From: Rhizoclosmatium globosum | Lineage: Eukaryota; Chytridiomycota; Chytridiomycetes; Chytridiales; Chytriomycetaceae | Direction of reading: 5' to 3' | Assembly: GCA_002104985.1 (NCBI GenBank) | Contig: MCGO01000098.1 | Location: 1 to 64,000, forward strand | Length of the DNA stretch: 64,000 nt | Shown: one piece after another, positions 55,540 through 64,000 of the stretch | Position numbering within the stretch: the stretch's first letter is position 1 | Layout: the number at the start of each line of letters is the position of its first letter | The notes under the pieces: generated by a model | Seen by the model: the letters and a program-made list of their open reading frames with translations, nothing else | Told to the model about the DNA's origin: nothing | Databases searched by the model: none | Program-made: the position numbers and the translations under genes

Positions 55540-55918
55540 AGTCGGTAACGTCCTAGAGTGCTTGTTTTCAACTTTTAACTTCTCTGAATAAACTATTATC
55601 ACAATAATATGTCCTTCATATCATTAATTTTGCAGCTTAATATTTATAATTATATTCTACGATCATGCTCGTGAGTGATAACTGTATCTGTAAAGACATA
55701 AATGTGAGAAAACACCCATCCTCAGATAAACAGTTCGGCTAAAAACCTGTCCCGAGCTTCTGAAGTATAATCTATGATTGGCACTGTTTGCTTAAAATGT
55801 AACTAAGTTGTTATGATTGAAGCCACAAAAGAACTGCTTTTAATGAGGTGCAACATTTTCAAAATCAATCAAGGCGTGAATTCTGCCGTTACCAAGACAG
55901 TAGTAACTTCACTACGCG
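55540..55918. other. AT-rich intergenic region between convergent genes
   Basis: This is about 380 bp between the ends of the arrestin-like gene (plus) and the MYND gene (minus). It contains 3' ends only. I see no gene or repeat. Confidence 0.4.
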
Positions 55919-56782
55919 TCATTGCACGGCGTAGGTTTTCAGGTTTATCCAAACACCGTTTCCGCCGCCAAACCAGGTAGCAGCCCATCTTCCTCGAGAT
56001 TCGCTGAACGTGTCCAACTCAAGGAAGGTTCCATTCAAGTCTCCACGGGTACTCAAGTTCTTGACTCTCACAATATCGCCCTTCTCAAGAACGCTCAGAG
56101 GCCTGCAAAAAGAATTGTGCCGCTGAACATTCCAATGAAACTTTTGGCACTCACGAGAACAGTAATAGAAGCTCTCACATTGCTCACACTTTTTCAGTTT
56201 CAGGGTTGGTGAAGCAACTTTCGCACACATGCAGCAGTTTGCGGCAACCATGCATCGATTGAAGCAGTAAATATACAACTTGCTGTGCACTTTCGGAGAT
56301 AGGGTAACTGAAGATCTCAACCCAGTGAGATACAATTGGTCTTCCCTTTTTGGGTATAACACATCCTCGATTGTTTGAATACACTCTCGAATGCGCTCCA
56401 TGATTGGAACCTGATAAAAATGATCGCAGCAGGTGTGGAAAGACCATGCTTGTTCCGTAGAGTTTACAGCTGCAGCTTCGGCGGCTTTGAACATATCCAA
56501 CGCCTTCTTTAAGTTTGCGGGTGATTCTACAAAGTCTTGGCGCTTGTTCACTCGAAGCTGCCGCCAATCGAACAAGGCCAATCCGCGAATGTAAAGATGT
56601 TCTTCCTCGTTGGCTCCGATCGATGCGAATAAGGCAATGTCTTCGGAGGTTGCAGGACAATGATTGACTGTAGTTGATGCCGTGTTCAAGCAGATTTCTT
56701 TCTCCAGTCCAAGACCAGGTGGAAATGCCTTGATCCGGGCATACAGAAGATCTCGTTCTTGACGGGTGTTGGGTTTTGCCAT
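55919..56782 (-). CDS. Protein with C-terminal MYND zinc finger
   Basis: This is an intronless, intact 287-codon gene from ATG 56782 (MAKPNTRQERDLLYARIKAF). The N-terminal 180 residues are helical, with TPR-like content (NLKKALDMFKAAEAAA). The MYND finger lies at about residues 182-229: CCMCAKVASPTLKLKKCEQC, then FYYCSRECQKFHWNVQRHNS and a final Cys, with the expected ligand order. A C-terminal strand-rich end contains RWAATWFGGGNG. MYND domains mediate protein contacts; the partner is unknown. It shares only the finger with 24845-27209. Confidence 0.75.
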   Translation of the reverse strand: MAKPNTRQERDLLYARIKAFPPGLGLEKEICLNTASTTVNHCPATSEDIALFASIGANEEEHLYIRGLALFDWRQLRVNKRQDFVESPANLKKALDMFKAAEAAAVNSTEQAWSFHTCCDHFYQVPIMERIRECIQTIEDVLYPKREDQLYLTGLRSSVTLSPKVHSKLYIYCFNRCMVAANCCMCAKVASPTLKLKKCEQCESFYYCSRECQKFHWNVQRHNSFCRPLSVLEKGDIVRVKNLSTRGDLNGTFLELDTFSESRGRWAATWFGGGNGVWINLKTYAVQ

Positions 56783-57025
56783 AAAAAAGTTAACAGAGTA
56801 AATCGCTTCTTTAGATAATGGTTAGGAAATGCTGATGGTGTCAACAAAAACGATTCAAGTTCTCGATGTGTCATACTTACGCAATGGAAGCAGCGTGTAT
56901 GGTGGTGGAGGACGCCACTTTATGACGAAGTTCGAATGAGCTCATCAAGAATCAAAGTATAACTATGTTTATTCATATATTCATTGATTGCAAGATACGG
57001 ACATGAAAAGCAAGGGTATTGTAAT

Positions 57026-57526
57026 TTAATGGTTGATGGGCTGCTTTTCCGCGTCAGATCCAATTGGAATGTAACCTGGGTTGTTTTGGTACTGTGGCAT
57101 AGGAGCCAAAGGTGCCGCTGGACCAACTGGTGCCCGTGAATATCCCAAGCTCGCCTGGCTTGCAGCAATTATCTTGCGACTTTGTGCAAAGGCAATACCA
57201 GCGATGATCAAGAAGATGGAACCGAGCACGAGGCCGAAAATAAGATACGTTCTGCATGCATCATACACGTCGTTCTTTGTAATGTCAGGGTGGTCTTTCA
57301 GGAAGGAGTAGCTTGTTCCAATGTCATTACACCGGTTCTGAAAGATGGGTGCCCATGCAAAGAAGAAGATGGAGTACAGGATTGTACAGATGGAGAACCC
57401 GCGAAGGAAGTACCCCTTGAACTGCTTGTCATCGCCGATGCAGCAAAGAGGAATGAGCCCAAAGATAGGGTCGAGGACTGCACAGGAGAGGAACCCAAGG
57501 AGAGTAGCGACACCGGGACTGGACAT
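57026..57526 (-). CDS. Small membrane protein with three predicted helices
   Basis: The start used is ATG 57526 (MSSPGVATLLGFLSCAVLDP). There are three hydrophobic segments: residues about 5-30, 40-60 and 90-118 (FGLVLGSIFLIIAGIAFA). A soluble loop with two Cys lies between helices 2 and 3, and a Pro/Tyr-rich tail follows (APMPQYQNNPGYIPIG). It is 166 residues long and intronless. I recognise no family; the layout is similar to small fungal plasma-membrane or vacuolar proteins. The 400-bp gap to 57925 holds nothing I can name. Confidence 0.6.
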   Translation of the reverse strand: MSSPGVATLLGFLSCAVLDPIFGLIPLCCIGDDKQFKGYFLRGFSICTILYSIFFFAWAPIFQNRCNDIGTSYSFLKDHPDITKNDVYDACRTYLIFGLVLGSIFLIIAGIAFAQSRKIIAASQASLGYSRAPVGPAAPLAPMPQYQNNPGYIPIGSDAEKQPINH

Positions 57527-57925
57527 GATTGATTGGTTGTTTGAGTGGAAGTTGAGAAGGTGTTTTTGTTGATTGCTTTTCAAAGACTCTCCGCCTCATC
57601 CATTGTGGCAGAATGGAACGAACTCTGAAGAGTAGAACATCAAAACACCACCATTTCTTTGGCTAACCCCTCCCTGTGTTTCACTGAATATGTCTAATAC
57701 AACCTCCATTTAGAGTAGCATCAATTAAAGTTCTCGACTTTCACAATACATATCGCCTCAACTTTTCTCGACTTTATACAACACTGTCAGGTAAACGAAT
57801 TCATAACAAATCTTCTACTTTATTCGCTAGCTGATAAATAAACGAAATCAATCCCAGAAGATACACACAACAGTCTGAACGAACATAGACACAAAACCTC
57901 TCTTGAATATGTACAATAATCCTAT

Positions 57926-58537
57926 TTACTCCTTCTTGGCAATCTTTTGTCTACCGTCTCTTCCGATAACAGTGAACCAGGTTCTCAAGAACTGAATGGA
58001 AGAAATGGCAGCCAAGGCAAGGGATCCAATAGCAATAATGCTTCTCATCTGGGAGAGCATACCAGCCAAACCAGCGTACTCACTGTTGTTGGTCAAGAGA
58101 GCAGCAGAGAAAAGAACAGCCTCAGCAATGTGTTGAAGGGCGTTAACAACTGGAAGCTGATTGACAACCAAAAGGGCAGAAGATCCGAGAGACTCGACAG
58201 CCCATGAAGTAACGGAAGATTCCAAGAATCCGAATGCAGCAATAGAGCTACGTATACAAGGTTAGAGCCTGTGGAAAGCTTCACAAATTAAATTGGCAGC
58301 ATACATGACGTTGACAGCAGTCAAGGCAGCGAGGATAGCTGGGTTGATCTCAGCAGAAACATCGTCAGCTCCGTAACCAAAGACAGTGGAGAAGTCTGGG
58401 GAGAAGGCAAGGGCGTTCTCAGGGAAGTAGAGGGCGTTGGTTCGCTTCAAGATGGAGAAGGTGATGAAGAAAGCGATGGAAGCAAGAATGACGTTCTTCT
58501 CAGAGGCGGCCTTGGCAAGAGTCTTGGAGAATGGCAT
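57926..58537 (-). CDS. Paired membrane-protein family, copy A
   Basis: ATG 58537 (MPFSKTLAKAASEKNVILAS) starts exon 1. An intron of about 58 nt (gtatgc to gtag, near 58312-58256) joins in phase to SIAAFGFLESSVTSW. Hydrophobic segments lie near residues 15-32, 65-85, 110-135 and 155-180. It ends SQFLRTWFTVIGRDGRQK-type, with a Lys-rich tail (KIAKKE), at TAA 57926. It is a paralogue of 58765-59429, sharing the SEKNV/TERNV start, the RTNA-FPENPLAF stretch, the intron position and the IGRDGRQKI end. Unknown family; an ER or endomembrane location is a guess. Confidence 0.65.
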
Positions 58538-58764
58538 GGTTGGTCTAACAGTTCGTAGTAAGTTTCTGAGCTGTAAAGTGGCGGAAAGAAAGGGGACTGA
58601 CACCTTTTTGGGGGATGAAATTTTGGATGAATTGGGGTGTCACCCCCTTCCATTTGACGTGTGAAACATAATACAAGGAGGAATGAGATATTCATTGATT
58701 AGAGAGAACGAAATAGTTTATTAATTTGTCAAAGTACAGTGACTCAGGTGTTTCATAAACAAGA

Positions 58765-59429
58765 TTATTGCTTCTTGTCCTTCTTCTCAATCTTCTGTCT
58801 ACCATCACGACCAATGCTAGTGGACCATCCCCTTGCAAACACAAAGGCAGCAATAGCTGTCACGAGCAAAGTGAATTTGAGGAAGAGTGTTCGGTTGAGA
58901 GCCAGGAAGCTGGCAAGATCAGCGTAATCCTCATTATCGGTAAGAATAGCGCCGGAACAAAGCACGGATTCAACACTGTGGTGAAGAACATTCACGTACG
59001 GGAACATAACCCATGCTCCAGTCTTTCCAGCTCCAAGAACAGCTTCGTGGGCCCAGGCAATAGTGGCAGCTTGCAAGAAACCGAGGGAAACGATAGAACT
59101 GTTTGAATTGAGGGAGGAATACAATAATGAGTTTCAGATATGTGGGAAGGAACATCATATTGAAAAAGCAGCTGTTGCTAAAGGAAACACTTACACCAAG
59201 TTCACGATCGTGACTGCAACCAGACCAATGGATTCACTTCTGCTGAGAAGATATCCTCGGCCAAGTAGCCGATTGGAAGAGAGAAGTCAGTAGCAAAGGC
59301 AAGAGGGTTTTCAGGAAAGAAGGCAGCGTTGGTTCGGAGCAAGATGGCGTAGGTAGTGAAGAAGACGAAGCCGGCAATGGCAACGTTTCTCTCAGTGGAG
59401 GCCTTGGTGATGAGACGTTGGAAGACCAT
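58765..59429 (-). CDS. Paired membrane-protein family, copy B
   Basis: ATG 59429 (MVFQRLITKASTERNVAIAG) starts exon 1. An intron (gtaagt to aacag, about 59193-59101) joins in phase to SIVSLGFLQAATIAW. Near 59227 one added base restores VNPLVLVAVTIVNLV, so the frame break is small. The C-terminus reads STSIGRDGRQKIEKKDKKQ, where Lys at -3 and -5 fits a KxKxx COPI retrieval signal. It shares domain order with copy A. It is divergent from the phosphatidylserine decarboxylase gene across about 270 bp. Confidence 0.6.
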
Positions 59430-59755
59430 TGGTGGTTATTGGACGTTTTTTCCTGTTTCAGGTTTTGGGCACGCTTCATGTTCTGGAACGGAGAGAAGCG
59501 CGTTGCACGGTTCTAAAGCATATTCTATATTCCATACGTCTTTCGTATGAGAAATCTGATGAAATGAGCTTGACATTTTCTTTGGCTTATGACAAATACA
59601 ATACTGTGAAACACCAGGATCACCATTCCACCATCACAATCTATTGGCATCAGTGCTCGTACTCGTATCTCACTTCATTCATCCAGTTTTTCGCTGGTGT
59701 GATGAAAAAACGAACAGTTTTCTTTCTTGCGATCACTCTTTCATTGGTCTTACTC

Positions 59756-61248
59756 ATGCTCGCACCACGTGTCCTTGCTGCTTCTCGCAGATCCATCACT
59801 CGTTCTGCATTGCCAAGTGGAGTCTCTGCTCGTCTTGCCCACAACAAGAGTTGAGTATTACCCTTTCTTGGTTACTTCTGATGGACACCAATTGACACTA
59901 GTTTACTTTAACACAGGCGATCAGTCACCATTTGGTCCAGCTCCAGTTTATCCTTGGACTGCCCAAGTTGAGGCTGAACGCAAGGCATACGCATCGTCCA
60001 GAAATAGCAACAGCAACAGCAACAGCAACTCATCAAATGGCAACAAGTCATCACACAAGAAGCATAAAGACAGCTTCTTTCCTTCTATTCCAGTCATTTT
60101 CATTGGATTGGTTGGAATCGGTGGGCTCCATGCATACCACACAAAACAACGTGCGACAATGAAGAGCCTCGAGGCCGGAAGACCTGTAGATCCAGATATG
60201 GCAGTCGAAGGAACTTGGGCAGTTGAGTGAATCTTTTCCGTTTGAAGTGTTGGGAGTGTCCCTTGAGTTTGTGTCTTACAAATGTCTCTCAGGTCCGTGC
60301 CTATGCTGCTCTACCTCTCCGAGAAGTCTCTAGAGCTTGGGGATGGCTCAATTCACTTACAGTTCCTGTTGCTCTCCGATCGTCTTTCTACGGAGCTTAC
60401 AGCAAGGCTTTCAACTGCAACCTCGAAGAAATGGAGGCTGGAAGCGTGACAGACTTTGAGAACCTTGGAACATTCTTTTACCGTACACTTAAGGCTGGTG
60501 CTCGACCTGTGGACACCAAGGCTGACTTGGTTTGCCCATCTGATGGAAAGATTCTTTGCCTTGGACGTGTGGATGAACAGAACAGACAAGTTCCTCTCGT
60601 GAAAGGATTGACATACAGCCTTGACGCTTTGTTGGGAAAGAAGGCCAACAATGTTTCGGCTGCCACTGATTCCAAGTTGAACGCAGATGCCAGCCAGGCA
60701 TTGTACAGAGGAAACAAGTTGTATTACACCGTTATTTATTTGGCTCCTGGAGATTACCACCGATTCCATTCTCCAGCTGACTGGACTGTGACTACTAGAA
60801 GACACTTTGCTGGAGAATTGTTGTCTGTGTCTCCATGGATCGTTGAAAAGATTCGCAACTTGTTCATAATCAACGAGCGTGTCTCGTTGGCTGGCCAGTG
60901 GAAGCACGGATTCTTCTCCATGATTCCTGTTGGAGCTACTAACGTCGGATCTATTGTCATCAACTTCGATGAGGTTTGCACCATTCATTTCAACATTCAA
61001 AGCTAACAAACAATATCTAGGAACTGAAAACCAACACCCCAGATGTACCATCAGCAACATTCCCAATCGGAACTTACACGGAGAAGGCGTTCACTGGAAA
61101 GGACAAGGTTGTGTTGAAGCGCGGAGATGAGATTGGTGGATTCAAGCTTGGTTCTACTGTTGTTCTTGTGTTTGAGGCTCCTGAGAAGTTCGAATTTGCG
61201 TACAAGGAGGGTGATGTTGTCAAGATGGGAACTCGTCTTGGAAAATAA
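59756..61248 (+). CDS. PSD1: Mitochondrial phosphatidylserine decarboxylase
   Basis: ATG 59756 gives an Arg/Ser-rich presequence ([20 protein letters not shown]) that suits mitochondria better than the upstream in-frame ATG 59702. An intron starting gttgag (59852-59919) is followed by a Ser/Asn repeat and a membrane helix ([20 protein letters not shown]). A second gttgag intron (60221-60293) joins [20 protein letters not shown]. The catalytic core has [32 protein letters not shown], and, after an intron at about 60974-61020, the self-cleavage motif LGST ([16 protein letters not shown]) that makes the pyruvoyl group. TAA is at 61246. It makes phosphatidylethanolamine at the inner membrane. The frame is intact. 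Confidence 0.92.
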
Positions 61249-61366
61249 GGAGTGTGTGATTTTGACAGAGACGATGGAGAATAGAGGGCTGTGATTTTTA
61301 CCTCAGTATGTTTTGAAATGAACCAGAAATGACTTTAAAGTTATTTGTTTTATTTGTCCTAAAGAG

Positions 61367-62422
61367 ATGGTGAGTTGGACGCTGTGCCTGTCCAACTTCT
61401 AACCGTCCCCTCCATTGCCAGTCTGCCGCTCAACCCCAGTCTGGAGCATCAACTAAGAAGGTAAGGGTTTAGTGGAAGCATGAACAGCTAACCTGATTCT
61501 CTCGCACACCAAACACACTCCACCCTTCTCAACCAGACTATCCCCCGCGATGAATGGGAAAAGAAATTAGCCGACGTCAAAATCAACAACGGTACTGTCT
61601 TTGCCTCTCTACCCTTTAAACCAGGCCTGACCCTTCAAACTCCCTCAAACCCAATCCAAACAATAAACAGAGACCTCAACAAACTCATCATGAACTATCT
61701 CGTGATTGAAGGTTACAAGGATGCTGTGAGAAGTTCAGCCAGGAGAGTGGTTTGCCGCCAAATGTTGACTTGTCGTCCATCGAAGAACGTATGAAGATTC
61801 GTGCAGCCATTCAGGAGGGACGCATTGATGAAGCCATCGAGCGAGTCAATGACTTGGATCCTGAGGTATTTTGTTTATATGTCGTGTTAGGAGGCTAAGT
61901 ATCTCGTACCCTCAGATTCTTGACTCAAACCCCCGTCTTTATTTCCATCTTCAGCAGCAGAAACTTATTGAGTTGATTCGAGAGGGTAAAATTGTTGAGG
62001 CACTTGACTTCGCTCAGGAAGAGCTGGCAGCTCGGGGAGAGGAGAATGTGAGTTCTTTGTCCTCATTACTTCGATGCGTCTTTGTGACACGGCACAAATA
62101 GCCTGAATTCCTTGAAGAACTGGAGCAAACAATGTCCCTTCTTGCATTCGACGCGTCCCAAGGATCCCCCGTGGCTGGTTTATTGGACTACAGCCAGCGT
62201 CTCAAGACCGCTGGAGATTGAATGCGGCTATTTTGAAGGCACAGTGCCAAGAACGGAATCCAAAGCTTCCATCATTGTTGAAGATGTTGGTTTGGTCGCA
62301 GGTCTGTTGGCATTTATTCGTTTACATCAATATTCACCATATAACTGCAGAATCAACTCGAAGAACGCGTCACTTTCCCCAAAATCAAGAACTTGGTAAC
62401 AGCAGAATTGGAAGACTCATGA
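61367..62422 (+). CDS. GID8: GID8/TWA1 (LisH-CTLH subunit of the GID/CTLH ubiquitin ligase)
   Basis: The start ATG (61367-61369) is directly followed by a 5' splice site (gtgagt) and the intron ends at gccag near 61421, so only the Met codon is in exon 1. Then come SAAQPQSGASTKK, further introns, TIPRDEWEKKLADVKIN, LisH (DLNKLIMNYLVIEGYKDA), CTLH (IEERMKIRAAIQEGRIDEAI; LYFHLQQQKLIELIREGKI) and CRA-like DYSQRLKTAGDLNAAIL. TGA is at 62420. One base is missing near 61727 and one T near 62217; homology continues on both sides. It is a scaffold of the GID/CTLH E3 complex that degrades gluconeogenic enzymes in yeast. Confidence 0.85.
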
Positions 62423-62575
62423 AACAAGTTGAATCAATCTAATGAGCGTCGTGTTTCTTCTACCCTATCTTCGTCAATAAATAGTTTACATCCATATCTG
62501 ACTTTATTCTTTCGAATCTGTCAATTTAACCATCCCTCGCATAAAACCCAATTCAACAAAACTTCATCCTGTGCT

Positions 62576-64000
<1,425 letters not shown>

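Noticed and set aside
509..62422. Genome-wide programmed frameshifting as an explanation for the frame breaks
   Set aside because: The sites share no common slip signal, occur in unrelated housekeeping genes and cluster regionally; missing bases in short homopolymers fit consensus error better.

Overview
The window looks like nuclear DNA of an early-diverging, zoosporic-type fungus; a chytrid is my best guess. The reasons are dense genes on both strands, many short GT-AG introns of about 44-60 nt, a full set of opisthokont housekeeping genes (histone H2B, NIP7, APC1, SEC23, GID8, ARL2, mitochondrial phosphatidylserine decarboxylase, oligoribonuclease), a BRCA2 orthologue with BRC repeats, and expanded F-box/ankyrin, LRR and MYND families. 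I saw no rRNA, tRNA, CRISPR array or transposon. The lineage is inferred from gene content only.

Layout. 0-6.6 kb: remnant of an ankyrin gene, a complete-length F-box/ankyrin gene, an M43-type metalloprotease, a 24-cysteine small protein and a PH-like protein. 7.1-13.8 kb: a membrane cluster, with an LRR single-pass protein built one repeat per exon, then three tandem single-pass proteins of an unrecognised family. 14.3-22.3 kb: a ZC2HC1-type zinc-finger protein, a Snt1/NCoR-like SANT corepressor, H2B and a class IV aminotransferase. 22.4-35.2 kb: three intronless DUF4097-like beta-solenoid paralogues, a TPR/ankyrin/MYND protein, BRCA2, oligoribonuclease and NIP7. 35.3-39.9 kb: three bHLH transcription-factor genes in a row. 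40.9-55.5 kb: a second F-box/ankyrin gene, APC1, an F-box/LRR gene, an HNH-domain gene, a displaced copy of the APC1 5' end, a mARC-type MOSC protein, ARL2 and an arrestin-like protein. 55.9-64 kb: a MYND protein, three small membrane proteins (two are paralogues), phosphatidylserine decarboxylase, GID8, and the 3' part of SEC23.

Two window-wide signals matter. First, many genes lose the reading frame through apparent single-base losses, often in A or T runs. They include essential conserved genes (APC1, ARL2, GID8), while BRCA2, NIP7, H2B, the phosphatidylserine decarboxylase and the DUF4097-like genes read cleanly. The broken loci cluster at 0-5 kb, 14-20 kb and 41-62 kb, which I read mainly as local consensus error rather than gene decay. 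Second, several genes switch abruptly from C-rich to G-rich sequence (left to right on the + strand), whichever strand they lie on.

Gene ends marked approximate depend on intron calls made by eye. I could run no alignment, so family names rest on recognised motifs.
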